DNA of 64,000 bases, taken from Pseudorasbora parva (lineage: Eukaryota; Chordata; Actinopteri; Cypriniformes; Gobionidae). Below are positions 26,575 through 36,774 of this stretch, one piece after another. Made by a program: the position numbers and the translations under genes. The notes under the pieces are model-generated. The model searched no databases. It saw nothing but the letters and a program-made list of their open reading frames with translations, and was not told where the DNA came from. The stretch spans positions 21,896,995-21,960,994 of the forward strand of contig NC_090187.1 of NCBI RefSeq assembly GCF_024679245.1, written 5' to 3'. Every line of letters begins with the position of its first letter. The first letter of the stretch is position 1.

Positions 26575-27664
26575 CAATGGGCAAAACCCCCAATTCTCCT
26601 GCAAAATTAAACTTTACATTCAAAACAATGTTATTTCTTCTCAAAATGGGATTTTGTTTTCAAATGACACACACAAACCATCATATGTATAGACATTTAT
26701 AAGAACCAGCTGAACACTGATGTGCTCAATGTAAAACACTATGATGAATGGAAAACACTTCTCCATTCATCATAATAACTTCGGCCTTTTTTTGGTTCAG
26801 TGTTACACTTACTACAGACAGTACAAACATAAGTGTGTTGTAAAATATTTGAGAATATTGTATTTATACAAAGAACACACAAATACATGGTACAATTTTA
26901 TTTAATTTTTCCTGCAAAAACAATGTACACAGTACATCCCATTCCCATCCAACAAAAAATTGCACATACACTACATGGAAAACAACAGAAGAATTTACTG
27001 TATATAGTTACAGTAAAAAAAAAAAAAAAAAAATGCTGCATCCCCGTTGCCCTTTTATGCTAAAGCTCTGATTGCTAATTGTAAAACTGTGTGATGGGTG
27101 TTTGCCCTTGTAATGAGTCAGTGTGCATATTTGAAGGTCAGTGTGTTCCTTGTGAAAACAAGATATTTTCTGCATGAAAATTGTGCCAAAAGCAGAGAAT
27201 TGTGTGTAGTGTTTTGAAAAAAGTGTGTTTTAGAACTGCAATTTGAGTGTAAAGCATGAACTGTGCTTGTAGTTTAGCAGAATTGGTTCAGGGGGTCGGT
27301 GAATAAATAACATGTTGTGGTCATTGTGTCTCAACTACCAGAATTTGTGTGTAAACAATTGAGAAAAACTGTAAATTATTTTTGTACATTGCTGATTGTA
27401 GCCTACTCTAATCATAGGAAAGTAGAAGTGCCAAAAGTGTTTTAGGTTTATCACAGCAGAGTGTAACTCGTGCAAACGTGTGTGTTTTATATGGTAACAA
27501 AGTGTGGTTTTTAAACAGAAGTGTATAGTTTTTACAAGAGTGTTTAATAATGCAAAGGATCTGTAGTGTTTTGCTAATTGGGTGTGTTGTGCTAATTGTG
27601 TGTAGTGTTTTAAAAATGGGCCCTGTTTTGAAAATTGTGCTTAAGTAATCCAAAAAAACCTGTA
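25741..27664 (+). mobile_element. IS630/Tc1-type MITE A, carrying nested MITE B
   Basis: The ends tacagtttttttttcttgga..gcttacaca and ..ttaagtaatccaaaaaaacc-tgta are inverted and TA-bounded. The interior holds an ATG at 26119 (MERVRERERVRRGG), fused after a short stretch to LDENVWPDPA-like sequence. These are the N- and C-terminal ends of a fish IS630/Tc1-type transposase joined by internal deletion and frameshifted. It is non-autonomous. Confidence 0.7.
26461..27373. mobile_element. nested IS630/Tc1-type MITE B
   Basis: The ends tacagtttttttcaattg and caattgagaaaaactgta extend as inverted gtttacacac sequence. TA-bounded. An A36 run (26536-26571) lies inside it. No transposase sequence is recognised. 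Confidence 0.75.
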
Positions 27665-28547
27665 AACTGCCAGGAGCCTCTGAAACCTCACAGTATATAG
27701 CCCGAGACAGCCAATGGAAGTTGGAACATAATTATGAAACACATCCTTGTCCATCTCCCCCTCTCTATCGGATGTCCGGTGTCATGTTTGACTTTATAAT
27801 CCCCTGTTGATGACTGAGACCCCAACAGAACGCCTATTTGACTCTGCGCACACATGTACTAATGCTAATTAATACAGTGAATTAGATTGTGGGGAACATG
27901 CAGCTGGCGGCACTGGGGAGATTAGGGCAGGAAATGGACACACACAACACAAATGAACATTACTCCTTTCTAAATTTACCTAGAAATGATCTATAATTGT
28001 GTTTTTGGGTCAGATTCAACACTTTACTGGAAAATAAACAGCGAGGAACTAGCTTTCTTCTGTAGAATCATTGCTTAATTTAGACGAGGGGAGAACGGGG
28101 TTAACTGTAACAGGGCAATTATAATGTAATCAATCTTTTTAAACATAAACAAGTTCTGCCTGATCAAAACTTCATAATTAGAAATGTAAGCATAAGAATT
28201 TCCCTATGCTGTCTTCAAACTTGCATCTCATTTTATTTCTAAACTGCATATTAAAAGTTAACAAGAATGACAGATGTTAAGCCCATCGCTGTTAGCGATT
28301 AAACAAATATACTATATTATTTAATCATAACTGTAGAGTTGAGACTAGCTGAAACATTGGAAGAATTTCTTGTGCAATAAATATTATTCATAAAGGTGAA
28401 AAGCGAAAATGGTGAAAATGTTATTACTTTGACAGCTGTGACCACTTTAGCAATACAGTTGGAAACTGTTGTTTTTCTACCATTACAAACATTACATGCT
28501 TATTTGTAGTAGTCTGTGAACTTTATGTGAGCCTGCCACAGCCATAA
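27665..28547. other. unassigned AT-rich DNA
   Basis: No gene or repeat end recognised. Confidence 0.5.
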
Positions 28548-28601
28548 TATTTTTTGCACTTTGAGATTCTTCGGAATGAAAAGTGCATTATAAATAAAAT
28601 C

Positions 28602-28650
<49 letters not shown>
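28548..28650 (+). mobile_element. L2-like 3' tail ending in (ATT)n
   Basis: ctttgagattcttcggaatg, then aaaagtgcattataaataaa, then about 45 bp of ATT repeats. Typical of a 5'-truncated L2-clade retroposon. Confidence 0.65.
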
Positions 28651-28686
28651 ATATCCTAGAATAGACCAATATTGATTGCCCATTAA

Positions 28687-30173
28687 AGGTAGGGTAGGTA
28701 AGAATTAGTTAAAACAATTATTTTCCAATTTTTTTAAAACTTTATTCATATATCAATACATAATTAAAATACTCTAAAAAGAAAGTATAAAATGTGAGTG
28801 TCTGTAGACCTCTCACAACTGTTTGAAAGACGGCTCATTATTTCCATTCACTCCACTTTCTTCCTTCTGGGCTCTTTTCAAAGACACGCCCCCAAAATAC
28901 ATGAATGCGCTTCACCGACCGCTCAGCTGGAAGACGCATTATTGACCTGAGAGGAGCGGAGTGCATGTAGTCCCATCATGTCAGAATCACATGTAATAAA
29001 AAACAAATAAGATGTCTTTTAGTACTCACTATCAAGCTAGAATATCGATACTGGTAAAGTTTAAAATATATTTTTGTTTAATTCGGTAACGAGCTATAGT
29101 TATATTTATGAGGCAAAGCTAAAAACGGGTAGGATCGATACATGTTTTTCCAATAACATCAGTTATACTGTCATGAAGATGAATTGAAATGAAGAATTAA
29201 GAATTTACAATAATGTAAAAATGTGTACCTTGAATGCAATGTAAGTCGCTTTGGATAAAAGCGTCTGCCAAATGCATAAATGTAAATGTAAATGAAGATG
29301 AATTTTGGGTAAGATTCATAACATATACGGCGTTTAGCATGTAAGAGTTTCCATGATGAAAGCATTGTTGATTAGTAGTAGCTAAAGCTAACTTAGTTCT
29401 AAAAAAAAAATGGGTGTGGATGCGGTGTACTAGCTTTTACACATGCATTTTGTTATCCAAAGTTACATTTTGCGAAATTCAACACAACAGCGATCAACTT
29501 GAACTAAGCATATTGAGTATTTATCATCTCTACTAATGGCTAATTGTATAACATTGTAACTTTATGCTAAGTAATGTTATGTTATATTAGGCAGCTACAT
29601 GTGCTAGTGATACATGCTTCATGAAAACATAAACCAAAAAATTTCATAATCAAAATGAAAGATTACCTGTCCAGCAGAAATACAGCCAGCAATGAGTCGT
29701 TTTTCAGCCCCTTGAGGTCCCTCAGTTCTCGACATCGTTGGAAAGCCACGCTGATATTTACTCTTGTTTGATTTCTTTGTTCATCCAAAGACTTTTTGTG
29801 CATTGCCTTTACTTGTAGGCCTACTGTCTTCATGTTTTGCATTGTTTGCCTTCGCTGACTGCAAAACCCGGCACCGTGCATTTTGAATGCTTTTCCTCTT
29901 CCTAGGGGTGCGCGCATGTGTGGGCAGAACCTGTAGCGAAAGCATTGGTTGCCATGGTAATGAGAGAGAGTGACAGTCGCCCAAGCCAATCATTTGTTTT
30001 GTCCCGAACAAAAATAATGAGCAGTGTTTATTGCAGATTAAAAAGTCTAGAGTCACTCGATTTTTATACTCTCTTTTTCAGAGTACTTACATTTTAATTA
30101 TGTATTGACATATAAAGAAAGTTTAAACAAATTTGGACAAAAGTGTTTTAGATCATTCCAACCTACCCTACAT
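28687..30173. mobile_element. TTAA-flanked foldback MITE (aggtagggtagg)
   Basis: TTAA stands at 28683-28686 and 30174-30177. The ends aggtagggtaggtaagaatt and ttccaacctaccctacat are inverted. It is 1.49 kb with the nested retroposon at 29186-29291. It abuts the 5S-derived SINE. Confidence 0.85.
29186..29291 (+). mobile_element. 5'-truncated L2/SINE tail with 13-bp TSD
   Basis: The 13-bp duplication atgaagatgaatt flanks it (29173-29185 and 29292-29304). The body has tgtaagtcgctttggataaa and agcgtctgccaaatg, then a (TGTAAA)n tail. Target-primed insertion is clear. Confidence 0.88.
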
Positions 30174-30177
30174 TTAA

Positions 30178-30830
30178 AGCTAAGCAGGGTTGATTCTGGT
30201 CAGTACCTGGATGGGAGACCTCCTGGGAAAACTAGGCTGTAGGAAGAGATGTTAGTGAGGGTATCAGGAGGGTACCCTCACTCTGTGAGGGTACCCTCCT
30301 GGGTGAGTGAGGGTGCGCTCACCCTGTGGTCTGTGTGGGTCCTGCCCCAGTATTGTGATAGGAACACTATACCGTAACAAGCGCCATCCTTAGAAGTTAA
30401 ACCAGGTCCTGACTCATGTGGTCATTAATAATTCCATACTCATAAATGGTATGCCCTGGCCAAATTCCCTCCATTGGCTTTTGCCAATCATGGTCTCCTA
30501 AATTTCACAGTCACAACCAACACCTACCAACGCACAGGCATCGGCACCAGATCTCCATTGTGCACCTGCGGCCCATCATCATGGACACTCATTCCTTTCA
30601 CTTCTTGTCTTGTCAAACATACCTGGACTCCTTACCTGCTACTCATCTGAGATACCCTCATCTGAACTCTGTCTTCCTTGTCTCCAGTTCCTTGTTCCTT
30701 GTGTTCTCCTAATAACCCCCCTCTACTGAATTGGCTCTATCCCTCGCTCTCTCTTGTACGATGAGTGCATTGGCACCATGGCTGCTGTCGTATAATGCAG
30801 ATGGATGCTGCTGTGTTGAACAGCACTGGA
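30178..30830 (+). mobile_element. SINE3-like retroposon with 5S-rRNA-derived head
   Basis: 30178-30240 matches the 3' half of 5S rRNA including the internal promoter (agctaagcagggttg.., gtacctggatgggagacc). The known zebrafish SINE3 body follows (cctggccaaattccctccat, ctctactgaattggctctat). The 5' half of the 5S part is missing, where the TTAA element ends. A 203-bp segment (30502-30704) is inserted. Confidence 0.85.
30502..30704. mobile_element. 203-bp insertion in the SINE with 8-bp TSD
   Basis: TCTCCTAA flanks it (30494-30501 and 30705-30712). The sequence is Cys/Thr-codon-like, C+T-rich and unrecognised. The ends atttcacag and ccttgtgt are not inverted repeats. Confidence 0.7.
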
Positions 30831-31179
30831 ATGTGTTGAACAAGGCACTCCTTGTTCTGGGCCTAGTTTATAACCGGGCCCCTCTCTGTCCGTAACAGTG
30901 GACCAAGGTTTGCTACAATTTGATTTAATATTGGTGGACTAACACAAACAAACTGTCCTACATAATCAGATAAAGATGCTAGGACAACAGCCAGAAAACT
31001 CTTAGAGGGCAAGACCTCTGGTACCAAGCCAGGGAAGGACAGGACTTCTCATTGATCCACATGCAGTTTCTGCCCTTCACATCTAGAGAATAATTCCCAA
31101 AGGTTTTGCCCTATGACCACCATTAAAATTCTTCAGGACCTCCGCAGCAGTGGCTGAAACAAAGGGAGACCACAACAAT
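30831..31179. other. unassigned DNA downstream of the SINE
   Basis: No feature recognised. Confidence 0.5.
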
Positions 31180-32275
31180 CCATCCAAATCTATTCATAAC
31201 TATGTTTGAAAACTGATGTAATCTACACACATCCATTTCATCTAAAAATCTAAACCGATCTGGTGTTTACATGTGCTAACGCTTTCTAACGCAATCATTT
31301 TTTGACATGCGCACATTTTGTCTGCCGCACCAGAAATGTCGATGCTGTCTTCTCCAGCAGCTGGAATGCGTTCCCGGTTAACTTAGTAACTTCCAACGGC
31401 CACCAGAACTTATACAGTTTTATAAAAGCTATTAATTTGCAAAGTGTAATAATCATCTCAGAAAATAAATTCTTCTGTCAGGCACACAGTTAAAGTAAAA
31501 AGTGCCTGGGACAAACGCTGTCAAGATGAGATGGTGTAGAGAGGCTACGTCTGTGTCATTATTTCAACATTATCTTTATCACTTGTTCCGGAAAAAAAGT
31601 TTACCCCTCAGAAAAATTAACTTTCCTCTGTTGTCAACATTATAGCCGCATATATTAACATTATAGCCTGCATACACCACACTGTAAAAGAAATATTTAG
31701 AAAAAAAGTGACCTGGTTGCCTTAAAATGTTGAGTTAATACAATGAACATTTTTTGAGATTCAACAACCTTTATTAAAATATTATTAAAAGATTTTTTAA
31801 GCATATTGGGTAATTGTGTGTGTTGTATTTCTGATGATGCAGTGATACATGCCAAATAGTGCTATTTTCATGATTTATCACATTTTTTATGTGCTTCAGA
31901 TACAATAATATTTTGAGTTTCTATAGTAAACAAATTTCCTTCATTGTATCAACTCAAATTTTTAATTTCAAAAATTCAAAACTCAAAATTTTAAGGCAAC
32001 CAGGTTACTTACTTTTTAAAGTTGAACCAACAAAAAAACACTTTTTTTTTTTTACGGTGCATGTGCCACATCATACACCACATATTCAGTGAAGGACGCA
32101 CAATATCGCGTCACAGAAAGACGTAGCATAAAAAGGTAATCCCACCCCTCTTAAACCATTACAATTTCATTCGGTTTAAGCATTTTTATTCTGATTGAGG
32201 TTAAATTAAATGGAGCATTTTCATTCGGATTCCACTTTTAAACCAAATGTGCTCCATGTAAACACACCTGTGACT
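31180..32275. mobile_element. weak foldback repeat interrupted by a CACTGTAAAA MITE
   Basis: The outer segments ggtgtttacatgtgc and the gctccatgtaaacacacc inverse frame the MITE at 31680-32059. The ends are not well defined. Confidence 0.4.
31680..32059. mobile_element. CACTGTAAAA MITE, copy 2 (opposite orientation)
   Basis: Same family as 7737-8124. It shares caaatagtgctattttcatg, atttatcacattttttatgt and the aaggcaaccaggt arms. The right end is slightly degenerate (ttacggtg). Confidence 0.85.
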
Positions 32276-33442
32276 ATTTGAAGTGCAACATCTTCAAAAC
32301 TATTTGAAGTGCAAATCACTATTTAGTTTCAGAGAAACGTTTTTTTTCTTTTTGCAGGATAACGTAACTCTTCCATAGTCACACCCAAAATAATAACTTA
32401 CTTATTAAAATAATAAAATAAATAAAATAAGTATTTTATTTGTCTTATGCTCTTTATTCCTTTATTATATGGTATTTATTCAGTTGTTGTTTTAGTTATC
32501 GTTTATCTTTTTGTTAATACAATTTTATTTTATTTTTTTACATCTGTGACTTGTGCTAATAATTCAGATAAACCAGCTGATGAACTTCCTCCAGATCTAT
32601 TAGATAAACTAGCTGACCAACTCCCGCCAGGCCTTCAAATAAACCAAATTCTTAAGGGTTTGAACAACCCGTTGTGTGTGTTTTCATACTGCCAAGATAA
32701 AAGACCATGACTACCTGAACTAAGAGAGAATGGAAGTGGTCATCTGATATGCTCATAATCACACCTTAGGTGTGATCCAAAAATCACATCTGCAGTGACG
32801 TTGAGTACCAATCGGGTGAAGAGAGACCACTGATATGACCGTAAAGCGCTTTGGGTGTACAATAGTACATAATACAGTGATACATAAATTCCTATGAAAA
32901 ACAATCCTATTCCCTGCAGCCACTGACAGTCTTTGAGAAACTCAGATCCATTCGTGCTGCAACGTGTACATCCACTGTCTTCAAATCAAGATGGAAAAAA
33001 CCCCAGCTTGCTGACACTTAAACAGTTTGAGAAGAACAATTCAAGTTAATTTTGTAGGCAGCACCAGCAGTTTAGTTGAAGGTTTCCATTTAATTATGCA
33101 ACTCAACTAACCAGGTTTTCTGGTCTTAGCTGGTTTAGGATGATCTCTAAACCAGCTGGCAAAACCTCTAAACAAATCAGACAGTAATAAAATGTTAATG
33201 ACACATTAAGAAGAAAAGGTTATAATCTTTCAGTCAGCGCTTCATATAACCTTTTAAGGGTTCCCAGGGGTTTCTTTAATTTAGTTTTAAGTAATACATT
33301 TTTCAAGTTGAGGATATATTATGAATTAAACAGCCCATAGACATACTTAATCACTAGAAAATAAATTATATAATCCATTAACACAATTATTATGCAATCA
33401 TTTAAGACTTTGTTATGAAGGGTTCTTTAAAATTGATTTAAT
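32276..33442. other. unassigned DNA
   Basis: Contains a small open frame at 32447-32710 with a hydrophobic N-terminus (see findings) and a possible L2-like tail. Confidence 0.4.
32780..32900 (+). repeat. possible L2-like tail
   Basis: gtaaagcgctttgggtgtac followed by imperfect acataatacagtgatacata repeats. Short and uncertain. Confidence 0.35.
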
Positions 33443-33702
33443 AGAATAGTTCACTCAAAAAATTGTGTCATCATTTAGTCACCCTCAAGTTGTTCCACCC
33501 CTGTATTAATCTCTTTCTTCTGCTGAATGCAAAATAAGATATGTTGAAGAATGTGTGTAACAGTTGATGGACCCCATTGACTTCCATGTTATTTTCCCCC
33601 ATACTATGGATGTCAATGGAGTCCATCAGCTGTTTGATTAGCCATATATCAAAATATCTTCTTTTGTTTTGCAAAAGAAAGAAATTCAAGCTTGAGGAGA
33701 AT
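33443..33702. mobile_element. ANGEL-like MITE, right end truncated
   Basis: Left: aatagttcactcaaaaaatt and tcaccctcaagttgttccac. The centre ccattgacttccatgttatt pairs with tggatgtcaatggag. The right arm stops near tcaagcttgagg, before the usual end, just beside the Tc1 remnant. Confidence 0.75.
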
Positions 33703-33725
33703 GTATACACAATCCAGAATGTATC

Positions 33726-35260
33726 CAAAGTGCTTCACTTTTGTTACAGTCTTATTCTAAAATGGATTAAATTAATTGTTTTCCTCAATTATACAAACAA
33801 TACCTCAATGGCAACGTGAAATAAGTTTGTTTAAAATCTTTGCAAATGTATTAAAAATAAAAACTAAAAAAATCACATACACGTACATAAGTATTCACAG
33901 CCTTTGCATGCCATGACACTCAAATTTGAGCTGAGGTGCATCCTGTTTCCACTGATCATCCTTGAGATGTTTCTACAACTTGTTTGGTGTCCACCTGTGG
34001 TAAATTCAGTTGATTGGACATGATTCGGAAAGGCACACACCTGTTTATATAAGGTCCAACAGTTAACAGTGCATGTCAGAGCACAAACCAAGCCAAGTCT
34101 GTATTGTCTGTAGATCTCCGAGACAGGATTGTATTAAGGCACAGATCTGGGGAAGGGTACAGCAAAATGTCTGCAGCATTGAAGATCCCAATGAGCACAG
34201 TGGCCACCATAATCGTTAAATGGAAGAAGTTTGGGACCACCGGGACTCTTCCTAGATGGAGCAATCAGGGGAGAAGGGCCTTAGTCAGAGAGATGACCAT
34301 GAACCCAATGGTCACTCTGACGGAGCTCCAGTATTTTTCTGTGGAGTGAGGAGAACCTTCCAGAACAACCATCTCTGTAGCACTCCACCTATCAGGCCAG
34401 TATGGTAGCGTGGACAGACGGAAGCCATTGTTCATTAAAAGGCTGCCTGGAGTTTGCCAAAACGCACCCGAAGGACTCTTGGACCACGAAAAGCAAAATA
34501 CTCAGGTCTGATGAAACAAAGATTGAACACTTTGTAATGAGGAAACCAGACACAGCTAATCACCTGGCCAATAACATCCCTACAGTAAAGCGTGGTGGTG
34601 GCAGCATCATGCTGTGGGGATGTTTATCAGTATAGTCAGGATCGAGGGAAAGATGAATGCAGCAATGTACAGAGACATCCTTGTTCAAAACCTGATCCAG
34701 AGACCACTGGTCCTCAGACTGGTGGGAAGGTTCATCTTCCAACAGGACAACGACCCTATGCTCACAGCCAAGAGAACAAAGGAGTGGATACAGTACAACT
34801 CTGTGAATGTCCTTGAGAGGCTCAGCCAAAGCCAAGAATTGAACCCGATTGAACATCTCTGGAGAGATGTGAAAATATGCCCTGACGTTCCCCATCCAAC
34901 CTGATGGAGCTTGAGAGGTCCTACAAAGAATGGTAGAAAATGTTCAAAAATAGGTGTGTATTTTGTTATACACACCCAAGCTTGTATCTTCATATTCAAA
35001 AAGACCTGAGACTGTAATTGGTGCCAAAGGTGCTTCAACAAAATGTCAAGCAAAGGCTGTGAACACTAATGCACATGTGATTTTCTTCGTTTTTATTTTT
35101 TATTAATTTGCAAAGATTTCAAACAAACTTCTTTCATGTCATTATGGGGTATAGTTTGTAGAATTTAGGAACAAAAATAATGAATTTACTCAATTTTGGA
35201 ATAAAGCCTTAATATAACAAAATGTGGAAAAAGTGAAGCGTTGTCAATATTTTAATTTTA
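33726..35260 (+). mobile_element. Tc1-like transposon (Tdr1-type), degenerate
   Basis: The termini aaagtgcttcacttttgtta and aaaaagtgaagcgttgtcaa are inverted, with further paired sequence to 33900 and 35060. The transposase lies between. The outermost bases have decayed. Confidence 0.85.
34080..34904 (+). pseudogene. Tc1-like transposase pseudogene
   Basis: LSVDLRDRIVLRHRSGEGY and MSTVATIIVKWKKFGTTGTL (paired helix-turn-helix), then NPMVTLTELQ. After frameshifts come LRSDETKIEHF (first Asp, W replaced by R), IPTVKRGGGSIMLWG, MNAAMYRDIL, FIFQQDNDP (second Asp) and ELNPIEHLWRD (Glu). The DDE residues are all there, but at least three frameshifts or stops and a deletion before the first Asp break it. 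Confidence 0.9.
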
Positions 35261-35475
35261 AATATAGTTTTTAAATCACATAAAAACTTCTTGCATTAAA
35301 ATAAACTGAGGTCTTCTCCTACAACATATATTTAGAAGTAAACCATCTATTAATAATAATTCAACCAATCGACAATTTAATAAATGTATTGACTGGACGA
35401 AAAATGAACATATCAATCCTCCATCAAGAGGTTTTTGTGTGTAGAAAAAAGAAAAGGAAAGATTTTTGGAAAGAT

Positions 35476-35481
35476 TTTAAT
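35476..35481 (-). terminator. fam168a: candidate fam168a poly(A) signal ATTAAA
   Basis: ATTAAA lies on the minus strand in an AT-rich context and is followed within 40 nt by a U-rich tract (tttccttttctttttt). It sits where unique sequence gives way to the Tc1 remnant below 35.26 kb. It was chosen by position and context only. Confidence 0.4.
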
Positions 35482-36366
35482 AGTTATTGAATGTTCTACA
35501 TCTTACAGTAAATATTATACAATTACAAACTTGGCTTAATTATGTCACAGAGATCACTAACTGATCTTCAAAAACAAAAACAAAACAATAAAAAACCCCA
35601 AAATAATAAAAACAGTTGTACACTTCATTTCACAAGCCTGATGCGGGTCTCCTTGCTCAAAAGGTAGTACAGCACGGTCTGGACTGCACTGGCGAAAACG
35701 CGCTCGGACCTGCCAGAACCTCGAAAGCATGGGATTTCGATGGTGCCAGAACCGTGCTGTAGTGCGTAATGCAAACTATGGGGGCAAGGACTCTTTAACA
35801 CTCACTGAAGGGAGATCAATTCTGGAAGACTTTCCCCTTTTTGCTTTACATTTAGAATGCAAACAACAAAGTCTTATTCTCCATATGGGTCAAACATAAA
35901 TAGGCGTTTTCCTAAACAGTAGCGTGAAATAGCAACCTTTCATATGTTTGCGTCAAAGCCTATGGTACATATCACAGGTTTTCAGCAAGAGTGTGAAACC
36001 AGTGCCACAATTACTTTAGAAATACCTTTACATACTGGTGACGTGACACTGACTTCACTAGAGCTAATAACCCGTTGCATGCATCACGGGCGCTAGTAAA
36101 CAATCCTTTGATCGATGCCCTGAAACCAAGGAACAGAACAGTGCATGGGGATGCAATATCGACATCACATGTTTTCAATACGTTTGAAACAGAAAAAAAC
36201 AGGAAATCGAAGCCTCGTCCACATCACGCCGAGTGGAAATGACTCCGTTTACGACTGATTCCCCAAAAAACCCCACCTGATTTCACACAGAAAACGGATT
36301 TTAAAATGGGAGTGAGTGGGAAAATAGACGAGTACTGATATTGGGGGAAAACAACTTTGATACAAC

Positions 36367-36487
36367 TGTTCAGGAATAATTCACCCAATAATAAAAGTTC
36401 AGTTATCATTCTTCTTCAGTGGAACATAAAAGGAGATGTTTTGCAGAATGTTCACACTGCTTTCATTTTTGGATGATCTATCCCTTT
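36367..36487. mobile_element. short ANGEL-like MITE remnant
   Basis: aataattcacccaataataa to ttggatgatctatcccttTAA, the two ends of the family with little between. Probably within the fam168a 3'UTR. Confidence 0.6.
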
Positions 36488-36596
36488 AAATTCACCACGA
36501 CCCTGTGTTAAAACGTACATCCCAGTAACTGCAACAGGCTCTTATCTAATTTTCTAAATGATTGAAAAAATTCTGTGAAAATTTGCCACCATTTTA

Positions 36597-36774
36597 CACT
36601 CTTAAAAATAAAGGTGCTATTGAAAAAAACAAAACAAACAAAAACATTTTAGGTTTCACGAATAACCTTTACTTAAAAACATTTTGAACGTTTGAATAAT
36701 CTTTTTTTCCATGGATGTTAAAGGTTCTTCATGAAACTAGATGTCAACAAAAAACCTTTATTTTTAAGAGTGGA
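36597..36774. mobile_element. cactcttaaaaataaagg MITE
   Basis: The ends cactcttaaaaataaaggt and acctttatttttaagagtg are inverted. 178 bp. A partial relative (acttttaaaaataaaagttc) starts near 21572. Confidence 0.8.

Noticed and set aside
30178..30240. 5S rRNA gene
   Set aside because: Only the 3' half is present and it continues into a SINE body. It is retroposon-derived, not a gene.
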